Shown: positions 12,050 to 28,399 of the stretch, in pieces | Numbering within the stretch: position 1 is the first letter of the stretch | Layout: the number at the start of each line of letters is the position of its first letter | Assembly: GCA_963573385.1 (NCBI GenBank) | Contig: CAUYLG010058944.1 | Coordinates: 1 to 64,000 of the forward strand | Source: Cacajao melanocephalus | Taxonomy: Eukaryota > Chordata > Mammalia > Primates > Pitheciidae | Reading direction: 5' to 3' | Length of the DNA stretch: 64,000 bases | The notes under the pieces: model-generated | The model's input: only the letters and a program-made list of their open reading frames with translations | The model's database searches: none | What the model was told of the DNA's origin: nothing | Program-made: the position numbers and the translations under genes

Positions 12050-12969
12050 GTAAGCATTACCAGTATACATTTTTCCTGAAAGCCAGTTAATGAACTATAT
12101 ACCTAGCTCCAGAGCTACAGATAATTTTAGATATTTGATATTTGTGGCACTCAGGGATTTAAAAGCTTTGCCGTTACTGCTTTGAAACAGCCTAAATCTG
12201 TAAAAGCTTCTTAAACAGAATAAATCTAGAAAACAGTTTTATTTTCTTTTCTGTATGTGATTTTAGCCTAAGGATGAGTAAATACTCACTAAAGTTTTTT
12301 TTGATTGTATTGTTAAAATATTATTACAATAAAATTTGTTCATTATAGAAATATTGAAAAGATACAGAAAAGAAGAATGTAAAATTGCAGTCATCAATAT
12401 CCAAAGGCAGCTATAATTAACATTTTGGTGCATCTCCTTTTAGTATTTTTTAGATATAACTGTTATGGTATACATGGCTTAGCTTTAAGACAAATAACAG
12501 CCCCACCCCTCATTTTTTCCTCCTTATCCTTTCTATTCTCCTGCTTTCCAAAATCTTCAGACCAGCATCCTCAGATATGCCTGTAGGACAGAGAGAGAAG
12601 GATAGGTACGTCTTTAGAACTGGCCTTAGCCTAACTTTATTTGTTGTTCCTTAGAACAGAAGGGAAAATAAGAGAAAGCTGGCTGGGCTTGTCTAGATGA
12701 GGCCAAATTTGCCTACATTTTTTGTCATATGGGGGCAGAAAATGCAAGAATTAGTGAGTAGAAACTGTAAGTCCAGTAACTTTATTTGTGAGTTTACTGT
12801 GGTCCCCTGAGTGTCCTGGGCTGTGTCCAGTTGGATTAACAACTCCTCCTTTGGATTAGGGGAAGGAAACAGCTAAAGATTGCAGAAGCAGAAGGGTGAG
12901 ATGAAGTTTGAGGGGGTGGGTGGAAAAGTAGAGATACTGGTTTCCCGACAGTAGGTCAATTTTATTTCA

Positions 12970-13260
12970 TTTTTTTGAAGATGGGAGTCTCATTCTGTCA
13001 CCCAGGCTAGAGTGCAGTGTTGCAATCTCGGCTCACTGCAACCCCTGCCTTTACAGGTTCAAGTGATTCTCATACCTCAGCCTTCCGAGTAGCTGGGACT
13101 ACAGGTGGGCACCATCACGCCCAACTTATTTTTGTATTTTTAGTAGAGACAGGGTTTTACCATGTTCGCCTGGCTGGTCTTGAACTCCTCACTTGAGGTG
13201 ATCTGCCTGCCTTGGCCTCCCAAAGTGCTGGAATTACAGGCATGAGCCACCATGCCCAGC
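12970..13260 (-). mobile_element. Alu, antisense
   Basis: A T-run is followed by 'cattctgtcacccaggctag' and it ends 'gagccaccatgcccagc'. Full length. Confidence 0.92.
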
Positions 13261-13429
13261 ACTAGGTAAAATTATAAGTGCCACTTATAAGTGAAGAAAT
13301 GAGTATTAGGGAATTTAAATCACTTGCTGAACGTTACATACCTTTTGTGATTATAGTATAGCACATGAATTTAGGTCTTTCTGACCCCAAGGCCCATGAT
13401 GTTACCATCCTTTCTAAAAGGACTGAATA

Positions 13430-13618
13430 AGCCTGGGTGACATGGCAAAACCCTGTCCCTACAAAAATTAGCCAGGCATGGTGGCACGTACCTGTGGTCC
13501 CAGCTACTTGGGAAGCTGAGGTGGGAGAATGGCTTGAACTCAGGGAGGTCGAGGCTACAGTGAGCCAAGATCATGCCACTGCACTCTAGTCTGAGTGATA
13601 GAGCCAGACCTTGTGTCA
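13430..13618 (+). mobile_element. Alu, sense, 5'-truncated
   Basis: It starts inside the left monomer at 'agcctgggtgacatggcaaa' and covers 'attagccaggcatggtggca' to 'gccagaccttgtgtcag'. The following (CAAT)-like tract at 13619-13650 is probably its decayed tail. Confidence 0.85.
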
Positions 13619-13816
13619 GTCAATCAATTAATTAATCCAATCAGTCAATAACTGAGTGATACACTATTTAGTGGATTTGACAATGTAATTTATCAGTATT
13701 CTCTTTTGTATGATATTTAGATTTTCAACAATTTGTACACAGATTTATTTTTAGTTTAGATTTAGAATAGAATCTCAGAAATAAAATTGCTTATTTAAAT
13801 AATATGAACATTTTAA

Positions 13817-14380
<564 letters not shown>

Positions 14381-14889
14381 TAATTTTCAAAAGGAACATG
14401 ACAATTACATTTTTTGGCTCACGTAAAAAATTTGCTTTCCTTTGCTTGCTATTGAGATTGAACATATATTTAACCAGGTGTAGTGTGTTGTTTGTGTCTC
14501 TGTGTGTATGGTCACAATTACATGCTGGAAATACCCTTAAGAGTCCAATGTATATGGAGTTCCACTTGTGTTAGGAAATAATTATGAATTTAAAAAAGAA
14601 ATATGATTCATATATTTGGCTCATTTTGATTTAAAATGCCATATTCTTCTCTAGCTTTCATTATCTCTTCATTCCTTCCCTTCACAGCCAAACATTGAAA
14701 GGCTGTTTATTCTGGCTGTTATTGCTTATTCACCACTCATTTACTACTCAGCACATTGTAATCTGGCTTTCTACCTCATGTCTCTTGACTTGTTCTTGCC
14801 ACAGTTACTAAATGTCCTTCTGATCACCAATCCATTTGTCACTTTTGGCTCCAGAGAGAATGTCATTTTTCTTTAAATAAGATTTTTTA

Positions 14890-15408
<519 letters not shown>

Positions 15409-15990
15409 TAAATTAAATTACAGTTTTTAATTGGCATTGATGTCTTTAATACAATTTTGAAGAATTACATACTCATTTTGTTAAATGATTGATCATATGC
15501 CACTATGTCAAAAAACATCATTTCCTTTCATAATTGTTTAAACCTAAAAAACCATTCCACTTTTTGAGCCAACTCCCCTTACTAATTTTGTTAAAGATTA
15601 AAAATATTTTTCTTTTAGTAATTTTTTTCTTTTATTTCTAACTGTACTATTCTTCCTTTTAAAGTTTTTCTACTTAAAATATTTATTAGTTAAGAAGCAT
15701 ATTAGCCTTTTAAAAATATCTTTCATAATCCAAATCATTACAGAACCTGGCCATATTCTTGAATGGTTAGCTTCCTAGATTTAAGCATGATAGTGATTAC
15801 AACTTACAACTATAGGACTTATCTATACTTAAAAATGAACATTTTTCCCTAATCCCCTTTTCATCACAACCTTTGCTGTTGCCATTTTAGAAGAGAAGGA
15901 GTTAATGGATACATTTTCCCAGGGATTCCAGCTGAAATTTGGAATGCATTCATAAGTATTTTATAAAGAATGTATAGTTTAACCATTTAA

Positions 15991-16309
<319 letters not shown>

Positions 16310-16408
16310 AGAACATGATTTAGGCCTCGTATAATGTTTCTATTAGAAACTGTTCTAGATTCCTAACATCCAACTTATAAGCAAATCTTTTAAAAAAATC
16401 TTTTTAAA

Positions 16409-16697
<289 letters not shown>

Positions 16698-16793
16698 TTT
16701 TTTTAAGTGACAGGATGCTTTCTGTATTTTCTGCTATAAATTGTGTCCTTGAATTTGCGCCTTTGTGACTATATTAATTGAAATTTAATTTAG

Positions 16794-17025
16794 GCAACCC
16801 TAAAGATGTTGTTGGATCATTTGAAACTGGTGGCTTCTTATCATGAAGTGAATAAAATGACGTGCCAGAATTTGGCTGTGTGCTTTGGACCAGTATTATT
16901 AAGTCAGAAGCAAGAGCCTTCCACCCATAACAATAGAGTCTTTACTGATTCAGAAGAACTTGCAAGTGCTTTGGATTTTAAAAAACACATTGAAGTTCTT
17001 CATTACTTACTCCAACTTTGGCCAG
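16794..17025 (+). CDS. SYDE2: SYDE2 coding exon: RhoGAP C-terminal half
   Basis: This 232-nt exon sits between 'aatttaatttag' and a GTAAAT donor. Its 77 codons plus one base start [19 protein letters not shown] in phase 0. [17 protein letters not shown] is the invariant RhoGAP helix (NKM…NLA..FGP.L), in which the asparagine and FGP help bind the GTPase. The end, [15 protein letters not shown], forms the last domain helix. The final G joins TG at 22361 to make valine. A GAP-inactive read-through frame continues past the donor to 17169 but has no support. Confidence 0.95.
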
Positions 17026-17234
17026 GTAAATGATTCTATGGAAATATTTTTTGCTTTCAATGATAGTGTATTTGAATTAACTAATCATTACATACGCCCA
17101 TATATGATTGAAGAAACTCTTCTAGATTTTGCTTTTTCAAAATGTTGTGAATTGATACCTATCCTTTAGTTTTTTCATTTAAGTGTTTTCTGCCTTTGCT
17201 GATTACATTGTAGGCATGTAGATCAATGTGCACA

Positions 17235-17465
17235 TTTTAGATTTGATCAGATCTAGATTTGAATCCTGGTTGTGCCACTTACTAGCAATCTGACCTTGGA
17301 CCGGTTTCTTAAGGTCTTAGAGCCTTGTATTATCTTTTGTCATGTGGATTTAATAATATGTTTATAGATTTTATATTAGGATTTTTTAAAATTGTGTATG
17401 TAAGGTGCTCAGCATAGCTCTTGACACATAATAGATACTCAATAAATACTAATTTATTTACTCTT
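17235..17465 (+). repeat. MIR SINE, sense
   Basis: 'agatttgaatcctggttgtg', 'ccacttactagcaatctgac' and 'tagatactcaataaatacta' are in MIR order. Confidence 0.75.
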
Positions 17466-17824
17466 CTCATTTTTAGTTTAACTGTGTAAAGCAGAATTCA
17501 TTTTTCTCCTTAAATCAGTTCTTCTTTACATCTTTACTGCATTCATGGTCATTCATCAAATTATCTCAGCTTGAATTGGGAATTATCTTTGGCCTTTCCA
17601 TCTTTCTTATCCAGTCTTATTCCAATCAATAACTAAAAACTGACTTATTTTCCTAATTATCTCTTATATAGTTTCAGAGCCAAAAGAAACACGTGTTTAA
17701 TTAGATGTTCTGTAAAGGACCTTTCATTTAAATTCCAAAATTTTCTTAGCTTTTAGTAACCCCTGCTATCCTCACTCCACACTACACGGGACCAAGTGTG
17801 AAGTACTTTGGTGCTTAGTGTAGA

Positions 17825-18050
17825 GCCCAGTGGTAACAGTTCTTGACCCTGGGGTCAGGCTTGAGTTCAGATATAGATGCTGGCACTTGCCAGCAGGGTG
17901 GGCTCTGGCAAAAACTTTAACCTCTTCAACTCCCAGTTTGCTTCTCTCTAAATAATGCCTGCCTCAGGGCTGTTGTAAAGATTGAGATGAAGCATCTAAA
18001 AGTGTTTAGCACAAAGTGAGCACTCAGTCAACATTTTCTGTTACTCCTTT
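17825..18050 (+). repeat. MIR SINE, sense
   Basis: 'gagcccagtggtaacagttc', 'cctcagggctgttgtaaaga' and 'agcacaaagtgagcactcag' match MIR from 5' to 3'. It lies 360 nt from the previous MIR in the same direction. Confidence 0.75.
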
Positions 18051-19481
18051 AAGATGGAAAGATTAAAGTACAAGGGAATGCTTGATTTCATCATTATAAA
18101 GTGAATTAAAAATAAAGTTAATAAAAATTTTCAGTGTTTAAATTTGGAAAGCTAAAGCTTTTACTTTCTTTTAAATGCAGGCTTAAAAATTATTCTAATT
18201 TATATTTTAACTGAATTAGAATGTTATTTTAACTATTTTTAAATCCTGAATCAAGAGTCTCTGGGTAATTGGGCTAATTTCAGCATTTGATGCCCAATGT
18301 AAGGTATCTTTCAGAGTGTTAACTGTGTTTCCTTTTTCTAGAACAGCTTTAATTCTAATAAACACCAGGAATTTGGGAGAAAGCCATCTTGTCATTACCA
18401 CAAATGAAAACTTGCTTCTTTGGAGATACCATTAGGTTTACTGTCAGTGCTGAGTTTGTTACTAATTCTGTGCCAGAGGTTAAGGTCATTTTATTGTTTT
18501 GTAATAGTAGCCACCTTAGTTTTGGGTTTGGGAGAAGAAACTTAACATATATCTTGTGTTATAGAAAAAGCAGGTTCAGATTTCACATTCACTGTACTCT
18601 AAAGACAGCCTTAAACAGCTGTTCCTAGTGTACAGCATCTTATTCCAAAGATTTGTGTCGTTGGTTTTAAAAATAACTGCTCCCTTTTCTATAACCTGTC
18701 ATTTTTCTTTAGTTGTAGTACCTCAGACAAAGAATAGGGCAGAAGGATGAGAAGAAACAACAGTTTTACCCTCTAAATCACCTGATGTTGAATTCATGAA
18801 AAGGCAGAAATCAAGTAGATGAGGTGCAGTTACTTGGCCTGAGAAAGTTGATGGTGACATAGAGAACTTGGTAAAGACTAGTAGTCCATAGCATATTAAC
18901 TCAGTGAATGCCTATCATACTATTTCCATGCATTCAATAGGTTTTAACTTTCCTTGTTATGCATATCTTATTTTTCCATTTGTAAATTCTCCAACTCCAG
19001 AGTTAAAAAGAGTTGGCCCCTTCCCTTTTACTTTCTAAATTTTTTGTTTTATGTTATTTTTTTGTTTTTTAATTTTGGGCAAGAAGATAATTTGCTTTGA
19101 GATTTCTATTTGAAAAATCCTATCTTCAAAGTAATTAGTTAGAACTTTGGCATATCAGCATTAGAAGGTAAAAATCGTCCTGCCAATAGTTTTTTAGATT
19201 TTCTTCTAGTAAGATCTGGGGTTCTTTGGAAGAAGGTTAGAAGCCAGATCAGCAAGGGATGGGGGAACAAAATGGAAATACACTTCCCCATTGACCAGAA
19301 CAGCCTTCTTTTTATCTGTTTTATGTATTGTTTTCACAAAAATGTTTCTTTTAGATATTCATTTTCTATTTTAAGAATACTGAAAATTACTGCTGGCCAC
19401 CCTATCACCTTAAAGATGGAGAAATGAATTTAGAGAGAGTATAACTTGATATGCCATATTTTCTTTCTTCTTCTTTCTTTT

Positions 19482-19782
<301 letters not shown>

Positions 19783-19884
19783 ACTATACATTTTCTATGA
19801 TAAATATATTTGGGGCAAGTTTTTTGGAAAAGATATCAATTTTCCTCTTATTTCTTTTTATTTCATCTAAATAGATTTTAAGTT

Positions 19885-19980
19885 TGGTGAGGTTGGGGAT
19901 TATTTTTAACTTTATATCCCCAGGTCCTAGCAGAGTATTTGGCACTAACTAGATAGTCAGTATATTTTTATTAAATAGGA
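19885..19980 (+). repeat. L2-like 3' tail
   Basis: 'atccccaggtcctagcagag … ggcactaactagatagtcag' resembles the L2 3' end (ccccagcacctagcac…). Short. Confidence 0.4.
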
Positions 19981-20851
19981 TAATTAAATTGTAGATAAAA
20001 GGATAATAAAGGGGTGATTAGAAACAAATCTATTGGTAGAAAACAAAAGAAGGAAAAATTAAGTTTCTTAGTACTTACTATATTTTGAATTTTTTTTCAG
20101 CAACTGTATAGGCTGCATTTTAAATGTTATTCTATGGAAGCTGGGTAGTCAACAGTGATGGGAAAAACCAGAACTTTTCTTTTGAGGTTATAAATAGCCA
20201 TTTTCACTTTATATTTAGTAGTAAACCATTCCACCATCAGTAGTCTAAAAAGTAAGTGATGTTCATTTCTCAGAACTTGAATTTTTAGTCTAAAAGATAT
20301 AAGATATCAATTTAATTTGTTTCTTAAGTAATTTCCAAGATAATATACAGAAATAATGTTTCAATAGGGCCTTAGGTAAGTAACTGTAAGCAACTGGCAA
20401 CAAAATGAATCTGGATTTTGCAGGCAAATGTCTGAAAATGCAGGCACAGTAAGACAAGTTTAAGACACAGAGCAAAAATGTATGGCGAGATCAGACCAGA
20501 TAACCTCAAGGATAGCAGAATATTGTAACTGGTTGGTGAAAACAATAGGCATGACAGTTAAGCACTAAAAAGAACAGGAATAGCACAGAGAATGAGGGGG
20601 GAAAAGCAAGGAGATAGTGGTAATAAGCAGCTAGAGGAGGAACAAGAATATGAATAATTACACAGTGGAAAATTCAAATAACCATTTTACACTTAAATTA
20701 GTTGATGGTATGGCCCATTCTTTATTAATACTAACATTAAAGATCAATTTAAAGTAAATAACCTTTATTTTCTAGAAAATTTTAGATCAAGAAATATTGG
20801 CTATCTATAATGATACATAATAACTATCTTAAAAATGCAATAGAAATGTTA

Positions 20852-21286
<435 letters not shown>

Positions 21287-21831
21287 TTATACATCAGCAA
21301 ACAAGCATTCATTATATGTTGGAGAGTATAAAGCTCGTGTGTTGTCACTGATTTATGTTGCTTTTATCTTAGTGAAGGTTTACCAAGGTTTACTTCACTA
21401 ATATAAAGGTAACAGAGATGAAGAGGCACTTACTGATGGAGAATAAACAAGCAGAAAGAGAAAGATATTGTGGGTAATCTTTAATAGCTATGTGTCAGCA
21501 CTTTAAATTGTCTATATTTTATATACAGAAGAGCCTTAGATAAATACTCTGTTCAATACACAAGAGTAAGCAGTAGAACCTTGGTTTGTAATGAAGTAAT
21601 ATGTATCTCTATGGTAATCTATATGGCTAGCACAATGCATACTCTCAGAAGAAACTAGTCTTAATATGGAAAATGTTATTTGGGATTGTTAAATACCTAA
21701 CCAGAAAATAAAATATCTGTACTATTTCCAGGCAATAAATGAAGATAGTAGATAATGCTGTATAATCAAACTCAGGTAACAAGTGGTCAAATCTAGTATT
21801 TGCACATTTTATCAAAGTGAAATTTGGTCTG

Positions 21832-21865
21832 CTTAGTAAACTATGATTCTTAGTAAACTATGACT
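21832..21865. repeat. 17-bp tandem duplication
   Basis: 'cttagtaaactatgatt' (21832-21848) is followed directly by 'cttagtaaactatgact' (21849-21865), one mismatch. Confidence 0.95.
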
Positions 21866-22360
21866 CTGCTGCTAATAGAATTTCAGAAAAGCCCACAAGG
21901 GTTGGAACTTCTAGACTGATCATTTTAGATGCCTTTGCCTCACTTAGATGTTTGCAGACAAAGGAACTTTTTGTTATATTTTGTTTGTACAGCAACATGC
22001 CTTGCCTGCTTTTTCCTGTAGCTTTTAATTTAGGAGAAGCTACCAGCTTAGCTGTTGTTTGAATTATAGCTAGATAATAATAAACTTGCACAGAAAATTA
22101 ATTGACATTGGAAATGTGATTTGTTTGGGAACGTTATGATGTAGCATGAATTAGCACCATGGAACGTTGTACTGCTTCTGTCCTTAATCTAGTTTATGTC
22201 TGGTAATACAAAATAATTATGGAATGCTTTCTTTTGATAGAGTGCATGTTTTTGTTTTAATGCATGTTTGTAGTTGATGATTAAATGGCTATCTGTAGCT
22301 TTTTTTTTTTAAGTTCAGTTGAATTACGGTCACTAAAGCAAAATTATTGTTTGTTTCTAG

Positions 22361-22860
22361 TGCAGCGTTTAAATGTCAAAAAATCAACAGACAGTTTATT
22401 CCCAGAGCAGAAGTCTTCTCTGAATTATTTGAGGCAGAAGAAAGAACGACCTCACATGTTAAATTTGAGTGGTACTGATTCATCAGGAGTACTTAGGCCA
22501 AGGCAAAACCGATTAGACAGTCCACTTAGCAATCGTTATGCAGGAGACTGGAGCAGCTGTGGAGAAAACTACTTTTTAAATACAAAAGAAAATTTAAATG
22601 ATGTGGATTATAATGGTGTCCCTTCAGAAGATAGAGAAAACGGAGAAAATTATAGCAAAATGGATGGGCCAGAAGTAATGATTGAACAGCCAGTTCCCAT
22701 GTCCAAAGAGTGTACATGTCAGACATATTTGACAATGCAGACAATTGAGTCTACAGTGGATCGAAAAGACAATCTCAAAGATCTACAAGAAAGTATTGAT
22801 ACTTTGATTGGAAATCTGGAACGTGAGCTCAACAAAAACAAGCTTAATATGAGTTTTTGA
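22361..22860 (+). CDS. SYDE2: SYDE2 terminal coding exon and stop
   Basis: The exon opens after 'ttgtttctag'. TG completes a valine codon, followed by 165 codons starting [16 protein letters not shown] and ending NKLNMSF with TGA at 22858-22860. It encodes the tail after the RhoGAP domain: polar, with no membrane segment. It contains a basic stretch (YLRQKKERP) and a Cys-containing stretch (KECTCQTYL). The last 35 or so residues ([16 protein letters not shown] … LERELNK) have a heptad-like pattern of leucine and isoleucine, suggesting a short coiled coil that may mediate partner binding (inference). The clean reading frame against AT-rich flanks and in-phase joining to 17025 support it. An upstream ATG at 22285 lies in the intron and is not the start. 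Confidence 0.95.
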
Positions 22861-23057
22861 GATTGAGGGTATTTTTGTTTTTTTGTAATGTCTTAGTTTC
22901 AAATCTGTCTTTCTTGCTTTCTTTTCTTATACCACCCAGAGCAATGTTTTCATTTTTTTACTCTTGAAATCTTTAATTTCTAATAAGTTTATATGATTCA
23001 ATTCAAAGCACCATTAATGTAATTTTTACTTACCTCATTAGAAAATTTCTGGGGATC

Positions 23058-23063
23058 AATAAA
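23058..23063 (+). terminator. SYDE2: Candidate proximal SYDE2 poly(A) signal
   Basis: AATAAA about 200 nt after the stop. Use of this site would exclude the 3' UTR Alu. Confidence 0.45.
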
Positions 23064-23200
23064 ACGTGGACTTCTTGGGATATTTTACTAAATCTTGCCA
23101 AATCTATGGCAATAACTTTCAAATGCACTTAGAACGTTCAGATAAGTTATTAGCCCCTCAAGGTTTTTGTGCTTTCTGGGAACCGTCCTTCTGTAGCTGA

Positions 23201-23551
<351 letters not shown>

Positions 23552-24155
23552 TGATTTGCAGTACGGGTCCTGGTACACTGCAACATCCTTTGATCACATT
23601 TTATTTGTAATGCAAATGCTGCTATAAGAAAATCTTTTTAGAAATAAAAGTGAAATTATACAAATACTAATGTATTCTGTATTAACATTCAGCAATTATT
23701 TAAGCTCATAAAAATTAAATATTTTTATAATCCTGAAATGTATATATTTATATAAATGCATATATGTATAGATATTAGGATGGGGGAGGGGTTACTGTAG
23801 AATCACATGTATTTTTAAAGTATAAATGTCATGAGACCAAAATTACCTTAAAATATTTTTTTCAGGGAAAGAACATTTAAAGGAGGAATTACATAAAAAC
23901 ACTTGAACAAAAATGTAAGCATCTGAGTAGAATTAATAGACATTATTTTCTTTATTCACAGAAAGTTACAATGTCCCCTGTGAAAAGTCATCTTTTAAAT
24001 TTGAAATCCTCTAACTCCTTAGGGGATTAAGTGCCCAGATTTCTGCACTGGTGATTTCTGCACCTGTTCTATGCATTTTTATATTCTGCTTTAATTATTT
24101 ATTTGTAGTAGTACATTTATAACATTGACTTTATAATTATCCCCATTTGTTTCTA

Positions 24156-24161
24156 AATAAA
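24156..24161 (+). terminator. SYDE2: Candidate SYDE2 poly(A) signal
   Basis: AATAAA followed within 30 nt by 'ttgtcttgcc', a moderately U/G-rich stretch. Confidence 0.45.
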
Positions 24162-24663
24162 TTGTCTTGCCAGCATACTACACATTATTGATTTTTAAAA
24201 ATTAACTTATTTTGGCTAAGTATATATATGATGTTATAGCAATCACAGTAACGTTTGAAAATGTAAATGTAGAAGGCTTTTGTATTAAATCAAAATGTAT
24301 TTTTTTAAACTTTTATATCTACAGAATGTATAATTTTAAAATTATAAATAGATTTTAAGTTACCAACTTTTAAGATATGGCAGCCATTGAAAAACTGACT
24401 TCCTGATGTTTTTCTAAATATTAAAGTACTTAAACTATTTCTATGCAATATACATTGGTAAACAGACTTATTATTTAATTTGAAAACCCATTGTTAGATA
24501 ACTATTTTTATATGAAATTTTCATTTTTTAAAACTTTGTATAACAATTCAGAAGAATACCAAAAGAACATATGAGTAAACAGTCAAAGGGAAGTACTTCT
24601 GAATGTTTTATAGGAAAGCTGTCTCAGATTCCTTCCTTTTGTTGCTATATCATGTATGAATTA

Positions 24664-24669
24664 AATAAA
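24664..24669 (+). terminator. SYDE2: Candidate distal SYDE2 poly(A) signal
   Basis: AATAAA in 'aattaaataaactgttccag'. It is the last good candidate before the intergenic repeats. Confidence 0.5.
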
Positions 24670-25174
24670 CTGTTCCAGAAATGTAAAAATTTTATTAAAA
24701 TATTATAACCTTCATGTTATGCTATTATAATGATTTTAAAGATCACTTATTTTAATATTCTTTTTAAACAAAGATGTTCAGGTTTTGGACCAGCAAGTAT
24801 TATCCATCAATACATGTAATAACATTTATTTGTCCAAAATTGAATTTTCCAGAATCTGAACTACTTTAAGGGCCATGCCTGTATTACTATATTACTACAT
24901 TATTTTGGATGAGAATAGTTTTATAGTTAATCTCTGCCATCTTAGAGAATTCTAATCATTTTTTTGTTGTCTAATCACCGAGTTATAGCTATATACTGCT
25001 TTTATGGACTTTGCTTTACCAGAAGTGTTGGATGAGTTTAGATGCCTTTAAATGGCATTTTATTTCAGATATTTTTTGATATTTTTTTATTCCTGCTTTT
25101 TATAATTTCCTGAGATCCTTCTGTAATGTCAACTGTTACGCCTTTCAGAGCCTGCCAGCTTTAATTTTTCTTTC

Positions 25175-25314
25175 CTTTTTTTTTTCTTTTTTAAAATAGA
25201 GACAGGGTTTCACTATATTGCACAGGCTGGTCTCAAATTCCTGGGCTCAAGCAATCCACCCACCTCAGCCTCCCAAAGTGATAGGATTACAGGCATGAGC
25301 CACTGTGCCCAGTC
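25175..25314 (-). mobile_element. Alu monomer-like fragment, antisense
   Basis: Only one arm is present: 'agacagggtttcactatatt' to 'gagccactgtgcccagtct', about 140 nt with a T-rich start. It is FLAM-like or a truncated Alu. Confidence 0.8.
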
Positions 25315-25863
25315 TCTGATGTTTTTTAGGATTAAAAGCAATTTTAATTTTAGAGCATGTACCTGAATAAAAATTCTAAACAATTCAGATGGATAGAAAA
25401 TAAAAGTACAAGTGTTTCTGCCTGCCATCCACACCAATTTCACCTCTTAGAGGTAATAGCACATTTCTTGCTGCTATTTCTTACCATTTAAGCCAAATTT
25501 GTTGTTTTGTGTTATGAATGATAAGCAATTTATCTCACTTCATTCCTTCTCACCATTTTTGGTTATGTTTTAGTTCTTCATTTGTTTAAAGTTATAATTT
25601 TTGATCCATTGATTTTAAATATATTTCCCTAACATTGAGGAAATGACCAACCTTGTACTTCCCTTCCAACTCATTACCAGCCTTTACCTCCTAAATTCTG
25701 TTATACTATTAGTTTATATAATCAGTTTTAATAGAGGTGTAATTTTCTCTTTATATTGTATATTTGTAAACTGTATATTAATACTGTATAGTCTAAAAAC
25801 TGTAAATCAGTAACTAGCAGTCACACTATGCAAAAGTATGCACAGTTAAACCAGGTGATTTAT

Positions 25864-26157
<294 letters not shown>

Positions 26158-26327
26158 TATGTATCTATCGCATATCCTTAAGTCTGTGCAGATTTAAGCA
26201 GAATGTTCCAAGCATAAAGGCCAAATGGATTCTTTCATAGCCAGCCATCAACTTCCCCAAATCATGCCATGTGTTTTGCTCCGTAATTGGTCATGGCTTT
26301 TGTAGATTTTAGTTGCTTTTATTTCTT

Positions 26328-26466
26328 TTTTTTAAGCAAATCTTCAAATAGAAATGGGGTATTGTTATGTTGCCAGGACTGGTCTCAAACTTGTATGCTC
26401 AAGCGACCCTCCCCACCTCAGCTTCCCAAAGTGCTGGGATTATGGTGTGAGCCACTGCATCCAGCC
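26328..26466 (-). mobile_element. Alu left-monomer (FLAM-like), antisense
   Basis: A single arm ends 'gagccactgcatccagcc'. It is framed by perfect 14-bp target-site duplications TGCTTTTATTTCTT at 26314-26327 and 26467-26480, so it inserted as a monomer rather than being cut later. Confidence 0.9.
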
Positions 26467-26639
26467 TGCTTTTATTTCTTGACAGAAGAAAATTGCTTGC
26501 TTTACTGTAGCTCTTCTTTTAATCATACTATCGAATTACCAAATTTGTTCAGAGTGCTTTTAGCTCTCACCCTGGGATTCCAGAACTATACTCTTGTCTT
26601 TGTTTTTCTTTGACAGAATTGACAGGAAGAAAAAAAGTA

Positions 26640-26985
26640 TGTTCTTCACTCTAACCCTGAGATCATTTATGCTTCTTAATCAGCTTTATCGAATTTGGAC
26701 AAAGTGATTTTCAGCTATCATCTCAGGATGTATTTTCTTCGTACTCCTATGTTTTTTTTTTTTAACCCCACACCTTCTTGAATTTGTCTTTTCTGTTTGT
26801 TTGCTGTAGTATATTTACAAGTGCCTTTTCTTCCCCAGAAAGGGTGCATGGGAGATAAACTAGGAGTCCTTGTGTGTCTGACAAGGCTCTTATTTTTTCC
26901 TCACTCTTTGTTTTTTAGTGGGTCTGCAGTTCTAGGTTCAAACGAATTTTTCTTTAGAAATTTGAAGGCATTTCACTATTATTTT
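26640..26985. repeat. L1M-like old repeat
   Basis: 'gcagttctaggttcaaacga' and 'gaaatttgaaggcatttcac' resemble old L1M antisense phrases. Weak. Confidence 0.35.
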
Positions 26986-26989
26986 CAAG

Positions 26990-27110
26990 CATCCAGTTTT
27001 GCAGTAATCCAGGCTAGAAAGATGGTAATTCATACCAAAATAGAAACAATAGAGATGGTGAGATATGACTGGATTCTGGATATATTTTGAAGCAGATGCT
27101 AAAAGAATCT
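26990..27110 (-). repeat. L2 fragment, antisense
   Basis: 'gcagtaatccaggctagaaa' and 'gactggattctggatatatt' match the antisense L2 ORF2 C-terminal region. Confidence 0.6.
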
Positions 27111-28399
27111 GCCAGTGAACTATGAAAGGAGTAAGGCCTGAGCCGCTGAAGGATGGTGTTCCATCAAATGAGATTGAAATGACTCCATGTTTTTCAGTGA
27201 GTTCCTTCTATTGGATGTTGGTAGTGTTAATATAGTAGTTAATAAAATGTCTTATAATGTCCTGTTAACTATTATTAGTACTAATGTTTCTGTACTTGGT
27301 GATGGTGCTCATAGAGTCACTGCTAGAATAAAAAAGCCAGAAGACTTCATATATATCTAAGCAAAGTCCCACATAATAACTTCCTGGAAAATTCCAGATT
27401 ATGTAGCTTTCTATGTTAGAGACCCTAAAGAAACAGGGTTGAATACTGGTGTAGTCCCTGAAAAGAATTTAGTGTCCAGACCACAGACTACCTTGATGGT
27501 CAGGATTTTATAAATTAAATACATAAAGTTTTAGGTACTTTGGTATGATAAAATTGTATTATGATTAATAATAACAAGTCTTAATTTGAGGTTTACTCAT
27601 CTGAGGACTTAGGTACCAAAAGAAATGGTTTTTTTTTTTTTTTCTCTTTTTCCTGACTTATTTTCATTCTGAATTCAATAAGGGTCATATTTGATAAACA
27701 CTGAAGTACCACAAGTCAGATTTCTTGATTGCATTCTGCCTCCATCAGAAATGGACTTCCTAGCTCAGGCAGAAATTGAATTTATTGAGGAAATAGTGTA
27801 TCAGAGGGAAGACTTAAGGTGCTGAAAGTCTTTTACATTTTGGTCTAGGTAGTGGTTTCATAGGTGTTTACATATCAGATTGCATACTTAAGATTTGTGC
27901 CCTTTGTATATCATTCCTCAATTTTAATTTTTTTTTCTTTTATGGGCAAGCTGGAGAAATAGACTTGGAAAATAAACAGAAATTAAGAGAGGCTAGGTGC
28001 TCAGAATGGCAGCAATCAAGGCTGTGCCTGGTTAGGATGCTGCTGTTGCTGTCACTGTTAATAAGCAGCTCCAGGTACTCCACTGGAGTCAGTTGGAAAA
28101 CATCCTCACTCTCTGCATTATTCCTGGATTCTCAGTCCTGGACAGAAGCATAAGATGGTACTCCAGCTTCCAGGAGGCAGAGAGGAATTAGTGTGTATCC
28201 TTTCCTAGAACTTACATAGTGGATTCTGTGACTATAACAAGGAGATTTGGATGCCGAGCAGGCAAAACAGTGAAAAATATACACACTTTCCTTATCTTCA
28301 TCGGAAGCCTGTTGCTCCAAAATTGGAGTCTTTCTTACCCCATCCCCCCAGTATGTCCCAGCCATCAACAGGTCTGAGTGCTATGTGTCTGAAACGGCC

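Noticed and set aside
16960..17169. Read-through frame beyond the SYDE2 donor at 17026
   Set aside because: A different reading frame from the RhoGAP exon, explained by the exon and its downstream intron.
18326..18630. Acceptor-like 'tttcctttttctag' followed by an open frame from 18389
   Set aside because: The phase needed to join from 17025 hits a stop within four codons, and the frame resembles nothing known.
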